Below, piece after piece: positions 46,243 through 55,434 of a stretch of 64,000 nt of DNA. The stretch is taken from assembly GCF_014596975.1 (NCBI RefSeq), contig NZ_JACVXD010000001.1:554928-618927 (forward strand), in the 5' to 3' direction. Position numbers and translations under genes: made by a program. Below the pieces are notes generated by a model that worked only from the letters and a program-made list of their open reading frames with translations, did not search any database and had not been told where the DNA came from. This stretch comes from Aestuariibaculum marinum. Lineage in GTDB: Bacteria > Bacteroidota > Bacteroidia > Flavobacteriales > Flavobacteriaceae. Position 1 is the first letter of the stretch; every line of letters begins with the position of its first letter.

Positions 46243-46250
46243 CAAATATA
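46243..46250 (-). promoter_or_regulatory. -7 box of the DEAD-like gene
   Basis: The minus strand reads TATATTTG, a TAnnTTTG match, 17 bp before the ATG. Confidence 0.5.
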
Positions 46251-46260
46251 GCCTTTTCAT

Positions 46261-46292
46261 AAAAAAGAAAAGGTGTTCATATCTGAACACCC
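46261..46292 (-). terminator. Terminator after the YceI gene
   Basis: On the minus strand the stem GGTGTTCA / TGAACACC (46272-46292) is followed by TTTTCTTTTTT, about 80 bp downstream of the YceI stop. Confidence 0.75.
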
Positions 46293-46369
46293 CATTCTCT
46301 GCTATTAGTCACTCTGTATAACTGATAAAAAAAATCCTCAATGCAAAGGCACCAAGGAATTTCTTTTAA

Positions 46370-46948
46370 TTAAAACTGTAAATCTGTTACTAAATCGAAC
46401 TCGTCGTAGATAGCCTTATCTTTTAAATCGTCGAAAAAGCTAGTTGATCCGTAACGTACATCGTATTTAGTTCTGTCTACTTTTAAAGACGCTGTTGCTT
46501 TGCTTCCGTAGATAGAAATATCGAAGTTTACTGGATGTGTTTTCCCTTTAATGGTTAAATCTGCTGTTACAGCATAAGAGTTTTTACCGCTAGCTTTTAC
46601 TTTAGTGAACACTAACTTTGCTGTTGGGTATTTTTCAGTACCAAAGAAATCGTCTGATTTTAAGTGACCATCTAAGTTTCCTTTCATTTCTCCTTCTAAA
46701 TCTGTAGTGTTGATGGTTGACATGTCGATTACAAACTCTCCACCTACTAATTTATCGCCATCGAAAGATAATGTTCCTGATTGTAAAGCAATGGTTCCTT
46801 CGTGAGATCCCGTTACTTTATAACCTTTCCATACTACCGAGCTAGACTCTACTTTTACTTGCTTTTTCTCAACATCGTTATTTGCAAAAGCAAATGATGT
46901 AAATGCTACTAAAGCTACTACTGCTAAATTTTTAATTGTCTTTTTCAT
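46370..46948 (-). CDS. YceI family protein
   Basis: A 192 aa secreted lipocalin-like protein. A signal peptide (NLAVVALVAFTSFAFA) precedes the YceI beta-barrel (SSVVWKGYKVTGSHEGTIAL, then TADLTIKGKTHPVNFDIS). YceI proteins bind isoprenoid-type lipids in the periplasm and are often induced by stress. It follows a SnoaL-like gene by 28 bp and may share its transcript. Confidence 0.9.
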   Translation of the reverse strand: MKKTIKNLAVVALVAFTSFAFANNDVEKKQVKVESSSVVWKGYKVTGSHEGTIALQSGTLSFDGDKLVGGEFVIDMSTINTTDLEGEMKGNLDGHLKSDDFFGTEKYPTAKLVFTKVKASGKNSYAVTADLTIKGKTHPVNFDISIYGSKATASLKVDRTKYDVRYGSTSFFDDLKDKAIYDEFDLVTDLQF

Positions 46949-46976
46949 TTTTGTTTTTATTTAATGTTTGATTTGT

Positions 46977-47336
46977 TTATGATTCGTAATAAAATCGTTC
47001 TTTAATAATTTTTCCGTCTTTCCATTCTTGAACAGCAATTTGATTATAGTTTTTAATCCCCCAATCTTTATGAGTATAATCAAAATGCCATTCTACCATG
47101 GTAATGTTTTCTCCAACCGTTACTTTTAAAGGTTTAGCAGACCTAAATTCTGTAATGGCGTTAAAAAATTCTTCTTCTCTTTTTCTATTCAATTCTTTCC
47201 CAACACATTCGGGGTTGTTATTTTCCTGCATAACAACATCGTCGTGATAAAATTCATCAAAGGCTTCGAGAGCTTTGCCTTGTAGAATTAAATCGTTTAC
47301 CGAACTTATCTTTTCAATTAATTTGCAACTAAGCAT
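46977..47336 (-). CDS. SnoaL/NTF2-like protein
   Basis: A 119 aa cytosolic protein of the NTF2-like fold (KALEAFDEFYHDDVVMQENN, then WHFDYTHKDWGIKNYNQIAVQEW). This matches SnoaL-like domains; the ligand is unknown. The ATG at 47336 is used; an in-frame ATG 8 codons upstream has no support. Confidence 0.75.
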   Translation of the reverse strand: MLSCKLIEKISSVNDLILQGKALEAFDEFYHDDVVMQENNNPECVGKELNRKREEEFFNAITEFRSAKPLKVTVGENITMVEWHFDYTHKDWGIKNYNQIAVQEWKDGKIIKERFYYES

Positions 47337-47469
47337 ATTTCCTTTTTTTGAACATGACAAAGTTCAGGAACATCTCAAAAAATAAAAATGAAGTAGATTA
47401 TTAAATGATATTAAACTAGATTAACATCATCGCTTATACCCTATAAACATTGAAGATTTACTTAAAACA

Positions 47470-48054
47470 TTACTGCTCAAGGATAAGCTGACTTTTAATT
47501 TTACTTAAAAATTCTTTTGTAATACCAAGGTAAGACGCAATCATATACTGTGGAATACGTTGCTCGATTAAAGGGTATTGCTCTCTAAAATACAAATATT
47601 GTTCTTTTGCTGTTAGACTGAAGTTTCTAACAATGCGTTTTTGTGAAGCCACAAAGGCACGCTCGACTATCTTTCTAAAAAAGCGTTCCAGTTTTGGAAT
47701 TTCACGGTATAAATCATCAACCACATCATGAGAAATCATAATGAGTTCTGAATTTTCTAAACACTGTACATTAAAATCGGCCGGCGTCTGACTAATAAAA
47801 CTCCCCATATCGGAAGTCCACCAGTCTTCAATAGAAAACATAATTATATGCTCCTGCCCTTCCTGATCTACGTAAAACGTTTTTGTACATCCAGATAACA
47901 CATAACACTCATACTTACACACATCGCCTTGCTGAACAACATATTGTCCTTTTAAATACTTTCTAATAAAGACTTTAGACTCTAAATATTCAATTTCCTT
48001 ATCGGTTAAGCTTACGTATTTACTAATGCTATTTAGCAGAGGTGTTATATTCAT
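47470..48054 (-). CDS. Crp/Fnr family transcriptional regulator
   Basis: A 194 aa regulator with a cNMP-binding-like beta-barrel (about 25-115, KGQYVVQQGDVCKYECYVLSG) and a short C-terminal helix-turn-helix (about 150-190, IPQYMIASYLGITKEFLSKI). This compact version is common in Bacteroidota and usually lacks canonical cAMP-binding residues. It is divergent from a Bcr/CflA transporter gene, which it may regulate. Confidence 0.88.
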   Translation of the reverse strand: MNITPLLNSISKYVSLTDKEIEYLESKVFIRKYLKGQYVVQQGDVCKYECYVLSGCTKTFYVDQEGQEHIIMFSIEDWWTSDMGSFISQTPADFNVQCLENSELIMISHDVVDDLYREIPKLERFFRKIVERAFVASQKRIVRNFSLTAKEQYLYFREQYPLIEQRIPQYMIASYLGITKEFLSKIKSQLILEQ

Positions 48055-48079
48055 TAATGTCTTAATGTAGGTTTAACTA

Positions 48080-48087
48080 CAAATTTA
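48080..48087 (-). promoter_or_regulatory. -7 box of the Crp/Fnr gene
   Basis: The minus strand reads TAAATTTG, 26 bp ahead of the ATG at 48054. Confidence 0.5.
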
Positions 48088-48142
48088 ACAATATAAATGA
48101 GGTTTGTTAACCTAAATTAATTTTTAACTTATTTTATAGAAC

Positions 48143-48150
48143 TACCTTTG
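48143..48150 (+). promoter_or_regulatory. -7 box of the Bcr/CflA gene, 4 bp from the start codon
   Basis: TACCTTTG then TTTC then ATG. The spacing equals that of rlmD, again suggesting a leaderless mRNA. Confidence 0.5.
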
Positions 48151-48154
48151 TTTC

Positions 48155-49360
48155 ATGCAAAATAATGAGACTTTCAAATTTGAATTTGTTGCCCTAATGG
48201 CTTCGCTAATGTCTATCGTAGCCTTAACTATAGATGCCTTATTACCTGCCTTACCCGAAATAGGGCAATCTTTAAATGTTACAGACCCGCATAAAAACCA
48301 GTTACTAATAACCATGATTTTTTTAGGAATTGGTTTCGGGCAGCTCATTTTCGGCCCCTTATCAGACAGCTTTGGTCGCAAACCTATTATTTATGTGGGG
48401 TTTGCTTTATTCATTATTGCAAGTATAATTTGCGTAACAACCAAAAACTTTGAAATGATGATTCTTGGACGTGTATTACAAGGTGTAGGCTTGTCGGCTC
48501 CAAGAAGTATTTCATTATCCATGATTCGCGATTCTTTCAGTGGAAATTACATGGCTAAAATCATGTCTATAGTGGTGATGTTTTTTATACTGGTCCCTGT
48601 GGTTGCTCCTACTTTAGGATCGCTTCTAACCTACTTTTTTAATTGGGAATCAATCTTTTATTTTAATCTAATTTTTGGAGTTTGCATCATGGTATGGCTA
48701 TATAAACGTCAACCAGAAACCTTACCTAAAGAAAAACGCATAAAGCTAAGATTAAATCTTTTCGTAAATGGAACTGTTGAGTTTTTTAAACATAAAGATG
48801 CAGTGGCTTTTACTTTAGTTTCCGGATTTATTACAGGCTCATTTATGGTGTATTTAAGCACCTCTCAACAAATTTTTGAAACCCAATATAATATGGTAGA
48901 AATGTTTCCGTACATTTTTGCTAGCCTCGCTATCTCCATTGGTTTAGCCACATTTTTTAACAGCCGGTTGGTGGTTAGGTTTGGTATGTTTCGGATAGGA
49001 TTCACGTCTGCTATAGCCTATGCTGCTGTATCTCTATTGTATGTAGCACTGTTTTGGTCTGGTAAAAACCCTAGTATTTATGTTTTGGTAGCCTTTTTTG
49101 CCATGCAGTTTTTCGCCGTTGGTTTCTTATTTGGAAACTTAAGAGCCTTAGCCATGCAACCTCTAGGGCATATTGCGGGTATCGGAGCCGCCATTAATGG
49201 GTTTATATCAACAGTTTTAGCTGTACCTATTGCAAATTATATTGGTAATTATATAGACACCTCTGTATTACCTCTTTTTATAGGGTTTTCGGTATTTGGG
49301 GTTTTATCGGTTTTTGTTTTTCTATCAATTAGACGTAGAAATTCTTTATCTAGAAATTAA
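48155..49360 (+). CDS. Bcr/CflA family multidrug efflux MFS transporter
   Basis: A 401 aa DHA1-type major facilitator with 12 helices. The first helix VALTIDALLPALPEIGQSL and motif A GPLSDSFGRKPIIYVG are diagnostic of Bcr/CflA drug exporters. Motif C appears in LGRVLQGVGLSAPRSISLSM. The substrate is not predictable. A divergent Crp/Fnr regulator suggests coordinated control. Confidence 0.9.
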   Translation: MQNNETFKFEFVALMASLMSIVALTIDALLPALPEIGQSLNVTDPHKNQLLITMIFLGIGFGQLIFGPLSDSFGRKPIIYVGFALFIIASIICVTTKNFEMMILGRVLQGVGLSAPRSISLSMIRDSFSGNYMAKIMSIVVMFFILVPVVAPTLGSLLTYFFNWESIFYFNLIFGVCIMVWLYKRQPETLPKEKRIKLRLNLFVNGTVEFFKHKDAVAFTLVSGFITGSFMVYLSTSQQIFETQYNMVEMFPYIFASLAISIGLATFFNSRLVVRFGMFRIGFTSAIAYAAVSLLYVALFWSGKNPSIYVLVAFFAMQFFAVGFLFGNLRALAMQPLGHIAGIGAAINGFISTVLAVPIANYIGNYIDTSVLPLFIGFSVFGVLSVFVFLSIRRRNSLSRN

Positions 49361-49882
49361 TTATTGGAGATATCGGTTTTTAATCACATCCATATGCCAA
49401 AGGGCATGCCCTAAAACTATAAAAGCAGTCGCACGTGCCGTTATGGGAGAGTTATTCGCATTTCCTTCTTGTTGCAAATCGGCTGCACTGAGTGACTTCA
49501 ATAAAACTATAAAGCTTTGTCGTACTGCAGAAAACTCTTCCAATAAAGCGTCTATGCTTTTCGCGCTTGCCTGTGCCGGTAAAGCATATGCATTTTCATC
49601 ATAGCTTGGTAAAAGCGTTTTATCGTGTCGAGCTATACAAAAACAACGATACTGAAACACACGCTCAGTATCAATAATATGCTGAAATACATCTTTCACA
49701 CTCCATTTATCTTCCGCGTAAGCGTAATTCAACTTATCTTCAGGAATGGCTTTAAAAAACGTCACAACCTCCTCTGCTCCTTTTTCAAAGCCTTCCAATA
49801 AGGTTCTGTCTTTAGGAATCATCCCTATATACGTTGCATAAAACGGATTGTATTCGGTGTCGTGAAGGTCGGTAATTTTCAT
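49361..49882 (-). CDS. DinB family protein
   Basis: A 173 aa four-helix protein of the DinB superfamily (DinB_2 type). Metal-site histidines are in FQHIIDTERVFQYR and VLGHALWHMDVIKNRY. Possible thiol-transferase or metal-dependent hydrolase; function unknown. The stop abuts the convergent transporter stop. Confidence 0.85.
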   Translation of the reverse strand: MKITDLHDTEYNPFYATYIGMIPKDRTLLEGFEKGAEEVVTFFKAIPEDKLNYAYAEDKWSVKDVFQHIIDTERVFQYRCFCIARHDKTLLPSYDENAYALPAQASAKSIDALLEEFSAVRQSFIVLLKSLSAADLQQEGNANNSPITARATAFIVLGHALWHMDVIKNRYLQ

Positions 49883-50073
49883 TATTTCATAATTTATTAG
49901 GCGGTTATATAAATTTAACGAATCTTTTATGCATTTAAAAATACAATCTCAATTTCCTTTTAATTATTAAAAATTACCCTCAGATCTCCACGAATTATTA
50001 GCGGATTAATAAGGGCTTTTCAACACTTATTTTCTTAAATTTACACCATAACTTATAATACAATAAACTAAAA

Positions 50074-50688
50074 ATGAAAATACTTGCCATTGGTAAAAAC
50101 TACGTGAATTCAGCGGACGAAATTGCAGCTGTTAAAACAGGAAATCAGATTATTTTTTCTAAACCAGAATCGAGTCTTGTAAAAGATAATAAGGATGTTA
50201 CTTATCCGAGTTTTACAAATCAGTTAAACTACGAAGTTGAATTAGTCATTAAAATTGGTAAAAAAGGAAAAGACATCTCATTAGAAGATGCTGCTTCATA
50301 TATTTCTGAAATTGGTATCGGCATCGACTATACGGCCAAAGATATCTTTAACGCTTGTCGCGAAACCAAAGGTCCTTGGGATTTAGGCAAAGGTTTTGAC
50401 GGTGCGGCACCTATTTCAGGCTTTAAACCAGTAGCAAATTTCCAAAAACTTGATGATATTAATTTTGATTTAAAAATTAATGGTGAAGAAAAACAAATTG
50501 GAAACACTGGTTTAATGATCTACAATTTTAGAGATATAATTGCTTTTACCTCTAAATTTATGACTTTAGAGCCGGGCGATTTAATCTTTACAGGAACACC
50601 TGCTTCAGGAACTGGTGAGATAAAAAAAGGAGATCATTTACAAGCCTCTATTGAAGGTGAATTGTTGTTAGATTTTAAAATGATTTAA
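50074..50688 (+). CDS. Fumarylacetoacetate hydrolase family protein
   Basis: A 204 aa single-domain FAH enzyme. The metal-binding acidic residues are in NYEVELVIKIGKKGK and the D of GIDYTAKD; GTPASGTGEI near the C-terminus is the typical turn. Relatives include acylpyruvases and oxaloacetate decarboxylases. The exact substrate is unknown. The next gene begins 44 bp later. Confidence 0.88.
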   Translation: MKILAIGKNYVNSADEIAAVKTGNQIIFSKPESSLVKDNKDVTYPSFTNQLNYEVELVIKIGKKGKDISLEDAASYISEIGIGIDYTAKDIFNACRETKGPWDLGKGFDGAAPISGFKPVANFQKLDDINFDLKINGEEKQIGNTGLMIYNFRDIIAFTSKFMTLEPGDLIFTGTPASGTGEIKKGDHLQASIEGELLLDFKMI

Positions 50689-50732
50689 TCCTCTTAAAAC
50701 ATAAACCCTAACTTTACTAAATTTCTTTTCTT

Positions 50733-52652
50733 TTGAAAAATTCCATTGCAGAACGCGTTAACGATTTCATAAAAAACTATCCGCCATTTAATAGTATTAA
50801 ACCAGATAATCTATTAAAAATATCAGGACAAGTTTCTATAATTTATTTAGATAAAGGAGACTCCCTTTTTAAAAAAGGAGACTCGTTTCACGATCATTTT
50901 TACATGACCAGAAACGGCGCTATTACCTTATTTCATACCTCCAACAATAATACCCAGGAAATTATAAATATTAGCGATGGTGGTGATGTATTTGGTTTAA
51001 GACCGCTTATTGCTAAAGAAAATTATAAACTAACAGCTACTGCAAATGAAGAATCTATTGTTTATGCGATACCGATTGATGTTTTTCAGTCGGTAACGCA
51101 GGACAATGCCCAGGTTCAAAAGTTTTTAATTACGGCCTTCGCCACCAATACTTACGACCCCTATACCGCCGAAGAAACCGGAAAAATATTTGTAGATTAT
51201 TTACCCAACACGTCACAGGATATTGTAAATTTCCAAACGGCAAATTTTTCTAAAAACCCAATTACATGCAGCCTTAATTCCAGTCTTAAAGACGCTGCAA
51301 TAAGCATGAGTAAACACCGTATTGGGTGCATTATTGTAGTAAATGAAGAAAACCATCCGGTAGGTATCATTACTAATAGTGATATTAAAAACAAGATTGC
51401 CACGGGGCGTTTCCCTATTGAAACACAGGTAACAAACATTATGAATTCCCCGGTAATAACAAGCAAAAAGGATATTACCGTTGCCGATGGACAGCTGCAA
51501 ATGATTAAGCACAGCATCGGACATTTATGTATTACAAAAGACGGAACGGTAAACTCAAAACTAATTGGTGTTTTAACACACCACGACGTCTTGGTGACTT
51601 TAGGAAATAACCCTTCGGTAATTTTAAAGGAGATTAAACGAGCTAAACGCACCAAAACCTTACGTGCTGCACGGCTAAAGGCGGAAACTTTAATTAAGAG
51701 CTATCTGGAGCAAAACATTCCGTTATCACATATCATTAAATTAATGGCACAAATTAACGATGCAGTTAGCCACCGTGCTGTTCATATTGCTTTAAAAAAA
51801 ATGCCTTCAAAACCACCGGTAAAATTTGCGTGGATGGCCTTAGGAAGTCAAGGACGTAAAGAACAGCTTTTATTCACCGATCAGGATAATGCTATAATAT
51901 TTGAAGATGTTCCTGAAGACCAGTATGAAGAGACTAAAAACTACTTTTTAGATTTAGCCAAACTCGTTAATAAGTCATTGAATAAAATTGGTTTTGAATA
52001 TTGTGAAGCCGATATGATGGCCCGAAATCCGGAATGGTGTAAATCGCTAACAGAATGGAAAAACCAGTTTGACAACTGGATTTTAAATCCTGATGAAAAA
52101 GCGATTTTATTATCCTCTATTTTCTTTGACTTTAGTACTGTATATGGCGACGAAACACTAACTAGTCGCTTATCCGATTCCATATATGCTACTTTAAATA
52201 AAACACAGTTATTCTTTAAATTCTTAGGACGAGATGCCTTAAAAAACCCATCGCCTTTAGGTTTCTTTAAGCAATTTTTAGTGGAGAAAAATGGAGACCA
52301 AAAAGACCTTTTCAATATAAAAAGTCGTGCACTTATGCCTTTAATTGATGCAGCAAGACTATTAACATTAAGCAACAAGATAAAAGGTGTAAATAGCACT
52401 TATGAACGATATGAAAAACTCGCTGAATTAGAACCTAACAATAAAGAGCTTTACGAATCTTGCTCCTATGCGTTTAAAGCCTTATCCAAGTTCAAAACCA
52501 AACAAGGGTTACTGCATAATAACTCCGGAAAATTTATTGAAATAGGTACTTTAACCAAAGAAGAACAATTAAAATTAAGACGTTGTTTTAAACCTATTAA
52601 TGAAATTCAGGAAACCTTAACCTTAAGATTTGACTTAAAAAACTTTGTGTAA
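50733..52652 (+). CDS. cNMP-binding / CBS / DUF294 nucleotidyltransferase-like protein
   Basis: A 639 aa signalling protein. It contains a cyclic-nucleotide-binding-like domain (about 10-130), a CBS pair (about 165-290, CSLNSSLKDAAISMSKHRIG then IMNSPVITSKKDI), a DUF294 nucleotidyltransferase-like domain with G371-S372 and D383/D385 (GSQGRKEQLLFTDQD), and a C-terminal helical domain. The GS-x10-DxD pattern is intact, so nucleotidyl transfer is possible. It starts at TTG and shares TAATG with the exonuclease gene. This pair is often linked to acetate genes. Confidence 0.88.
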   Translation: MKNSIAERVNDFIKNYPPFNSIKPDNLLKISGQVSIIYLDKGDSLFKKGDSFHDHFYMTRNGAITLFHTSNNNTQEIINISDGGDVFGLRPLIAKENYKLTATANEESIVYAIPIDVFQSVTQDNAQVQKFLITAFATNTYDPYTAEETGKIFVDYLPNTSQDIVNFQTANFSKNPITCSLNSSLKDAAISMSKHRIGCIIVVNEENHPVGIITNSDIKNKIATGRFPIETQVTNIMNSPVITSKKDITVADGQLQMIKHSIGHLCITKDGTVNSKLIGVLTHHDVLVTLGNNPSVILKEIKRAKRTKTLRAARLKAETLIKSYLEQNIPLSHIIKLMAQINDAVSHRAVHIALKKMPSKPPVKFAWMALGSQGRKEQLLFTDQDNAIIFEDVPEDQYEETKNYFLDLAKLVNKSLNKIGFEYCEADMMARNPEWCKSLTEWKNQFDNWILNPDEKAILLSSIFFDFSTVYGDETLTSRLSDSIYATLNKTQLFFKFLGRDALKNPSPLGFFKQFLVEKNGDQKDLFNIKSRALMPLIDAARLLTLSNKIKGVNSTYERYEKLAELEPNNKELYESCSYAFKALSKFKTKQGLLHNNSGKFIEIGTLTKEEQLKLRRCFKPINEIQETLTLRFDLKNFV

Positions 52653-53314
52653 TGGGCTTATTCGATATATTCAAAAAGAAAAAAAACTTTCCTGAATTTT
52701 GGGTCGATTACCTTAGCCACTTTAAGAATAAAAAAGACGCTGCAGTGCCCGAAACCAGATTTATCGCTTTCGATACGGAGACAACAGGTTTCGACATGCA
52801 AGAAGACCGGATTCTGTCCATAGGAGCGGTATCCTTTATTGGAAAAAAAATAGATGTCAATAACACCTTAGAACTCTATTTAAAACAAGACGTTTTTAAA
52901 CCCGAAACCGTAGAAATACATGGCTTAATGCGCTCTGATAATGTCGATAAAATTTCAGAACAGGAAGCGATTAGAGCTTTTTTAGAGTATATAAAGGGTG
53001 ATATTTTAATAGCTCACCACGCAGGTTTTGATAAAGGCATGATTAACGAAATGCTACACCGCCATGGATTGGGTAAACTTAAAAACCGATTTATTGACAC
53101 AGGTGTTTTGTATAAACGCTCCTTACATGTCATTTATCAAAATAATACGAAACCTTACAGTTTAGACTATTTATGTAAAGAACTTAATGTTCCTATGGTA
53201 GACAGGCATACCGCAACAGGTGATGCTCTTATAACCGCATTGGTGTTTTTAAAGATTTTAGGGCGTCTTGACAAGAAAAAACACCTTAACTGGGGCTATT
53301 TATTAAACAGATAA
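52652..53314 (+). CDS. DnaQ-like 3'-5' exonuclease
   Basis: A 220 aa DEDDh exonuclease: FDTETTGFDMQEDRILSIG holds the first two acids, HHAGFDKGM the third, and HTATGDALIT the histidine and last aspartate. It overlaps the cNMP/CBS/DUF294 gene by one base. Because it is bound to a signalling gene rather than a polymerase, it is not the epsilon proofreading subunit; its substrate is unknown. Confidence 0.88.
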   Translation: MGLFDIFKKKKNFPEFWVDYLSHFKNKKDAAVPETRFIAFDTETTGFDMQEDRILSIGAVSFIGKKIDVNNTLELYLKQDVFKPETVEIHGLMRSDNVDKISEQEAIRAFLEYIKGDILIAHHAGFDKGMINEMLHRHGLGKLKNRFIDTGVLYKRSLHVIYQNNTKPYSLDYLCKELNVPMVDRHTATGDALITALVFLKILGRLDKKKHLNWGYLLNR

Positions 53315-53335
53315 CTAAGCCTGATTTCATAGAAT

Positions 53336-53376
53336 AAAAAAAGCGGATTCAAATTAATTTGAATCCGCTTTTTTTT
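53336..53376. terminator. Strong terminator between the exonuclease gene and acs
   Basis: AAAAAGCGGATTCAAATT pairs with AATTTGAATCCGCTTTTT with almost no loop, flanked by A- and T-runs; bidirectional. Confidence 0.9.
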
Positions 53377-53391
53377 ATCATTTATTACAAA

Positions 53392-55299
53392 CTACTTGGC
53401 ATGATCTATAATATCCTGAACAACTTCCGGATTTAATAATGTACTGGTATCTCCTAAATTAGAAATATCTTTACTCGCTATTTTACGTAATATACGACGC
53501 ATAATTTTTCCTGAACGCGTTTTTGGTAATCCAGCAGTAAACTGAATTTTATCCAGTTTAGCAATCGGTCCTATTTGCTCGGTTATTAATTGATTAATCT
53601 CCTTACGTAAATTATTATGATCTCTGGTTTCTCCGAATTCTTTCAAGGTTACATAACCATATAATGCATTCCCTTTAATATCATGTGGGAATCCAACAAT
53701 AGCACTTTCCGATACCGCTGGGTGCTCATTAATCGCATCCTCTATTGGAGCTGTTCCTAAGTTATGCCCTGAAACTATAATTACATCATCTACACGACCC
53801 GTAATTCTGTAATATCCTACTTCATCTCGTAAAGCACCATCGCCTGTAAAGTATTTGTTATCATACGCTGAAAAATACGTGTCTTTATAACGTTGGTGAT
53901 TCCCCCAAATGGTACGCGCCATACTTGGCCAAGGGAATTTTATACACAAGCGACCATCTACCTGATTTCCTTTTATTTCCTGTCCGTTTTCGTCCATTAA
54001 TGCCGGCTGAATTCCAATAAAAGGCAATGTTGCATAGGTAGGTTTTGTAGGCGTTACAAACGGAATTGGCGTAATCATAATGCCTCCGGTTTCGGTTTGC
54101 CACCAGGTATCTACAATAGGTGCTTTTTTCTTTCCTACGTTATCATCATACCAGTGCCATGCTTCCTCGTTAATGGGTTCTCCAACGGTTCCTAAAACCT
54201 TAACAGACGATAAATCAAATTTATCTAAATACCCTACTCCCTCTTTAGCTAAAGCGCGAATGGCGGTTGGCGCTGTATAGAACTGAGTGACTTTATGCTT
54301 TTCTACAATCTCCCAGAAACGTCCAAAATCAGGATAACTTGGCACCCCTTCAAACATGACTGAAGTTGCCCCATTAGCTAACGGTCCGTAAACAATATAA
54401 CTATGTCCTGTAATCCAACCTACATCGGCTGTACACCAATAAATATCTTCTTCACGGTATTGGAATACATTTTTAAATGTATAAGCCGTATACACCATAT
54501 AACCTGCCGTAGTATGCACCATACCTTTAGGTTTTCCGGTAGACCCCGAAGTGTATAATATAAATAACGGATCTTCAGCTTTCATAATTTCCGCCTGACA
54601 TTCTCCTGAAGCTTCATCTAAAAGCGGTTGCAACCAAAAATCACGACCTTCTTTCATCGCGATATCAGAATTTATGCGTTTTGCGACTAAAACCGAATTC
54701 ACACCTGGGCAATCTTCTAAGGCATCATCAACAATACCTTTTAAATCTATAGACTTGGCGCCACGATACGACCCATCACTGGTAATCACCATTTTACAAT
54801 CACTATCATTAATTCGTGTTGCTAGCGCTGATGATGAAAACCCAGCAAATACCACCGAATGAATCGCTCCGATTCTGGCACAGGCCAATACTGAAATGGC
54901 CAATTCAGGAATCATAGGTAAATAGATGCATACGCGATCTCCCTTCTTTATCCCTTGGGCTTTTAAAACGTTGGCAAACTTGTTAACACGCTTATATAAA
55001 TCGTTATAAGTGATATGCTCAGCCGGTTCGTCAGGACTATTAGGTTCAAAAAGAATAGCAGTCTTATTACCTCTGGTAGTTAAATGTCTATCGATACAGT
55101 TTTCGGTAATATTAAGCTCAGCCCCTTCAAACCATTTTACTTCGGGTTTAGAAAAATCCCAGCTTAAAACTTTATCCCATTTTTTGCGCCACATAAAGTG
55201 TTCTTCGGCAACTTCTTCCCAGAAATTTTCTGGTTCTCTTATTGATTTTCTGTAAACTTGATAATACTCTTCTAAATGTTTTATGTGATAATTACTCAT
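53392..55299 (-). CDS. acs: Acetyl-CoA synthetase
   Basis: A 635 aa AMP-forming ligase that activates acetate. Motifs: LYTSGSTGKPKGMVHT (P-loop of the ANL family), WWQTETGGIMITP, and the regulatory lysine in KTRSGKIMRRILR near the C-terminus, the usual acetylation site. Full length with the N-terminal ACAS segment. It follows the symporter gene after 135 bp on the same strand and with it forms the acetate module. Confidence 0.95.
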   Translation of the reverse strand: MSNYHIKHLEEYYQVYRKSIREPENFWEEVAEEHFMWRKKWDKVLSWDFSKPEVKWFEGAELNITENCIDRHLTTRGNKTAILFEPNSPDEPAEHITYNDLYKRVNKFANVLKAQGIKKGDRVCIYLPMIPELAISVLACARIGAIHSVVFAGFSSSALATRINDSDCKMVITSDGSYRGAKSIDLKGIVDDALEDCPGVNSVLVAKRINSDIAMKEGRDFWLQPLLDEASGECQAEIMKAEDPLFILYTSGSTGKPKGMVHTTAGYMVYTAYTFKNVFQYREEDIYWCTADVGWITGHSYIVYGPLANGATSVMFEGVPSYPDFGRFWEIVEKHKVTQFYTAPTAIRALAKEGVGYLDKFDLSSVKVLGTVGEPINEEAWHWYDDNVGKKKAPIVDTWWQTETGGIMITPIPFVTPTKPTYATLPFIGIQPALMDENGQEIKGNQVDGRLCIKFPWPSMARTIWGNHQRYKDTYFSAYDNKYFTGDGALRDEVGYYRITGRVDDVIIVSGHNLGTAPIEDAINEHPAVSESAIVGFPHDIKGNALYGYVTLKEFGETRDHNNLRKEINQLITEQIGPIAKLDKIQFTAGLPKTRSGKIMRRILRKIASKDISNLGDTSTLLNPEVVQDIIDHAK

Positions 55300-55434
55300 G
55301 CTTTATTTGTTGCAATATTTTGATTGATACCTAAACTATTTAGGTTGTTTTCTAAATTATAAATTTTTCTTTTTATGACTCAATTTTTTCTACAGAATAC
55401 ACTTATCTATAGATAGACAATAGCTGACTTTCTG

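Noticed and set aside
50733..53314. Reading the cNMP/CBS/DUF294 gene plus exonuclease as a phage-defence operon
   Set aside because: The pair is known beside acetate genes, composition is like the neighbours, and no effector or mobile signature is present.
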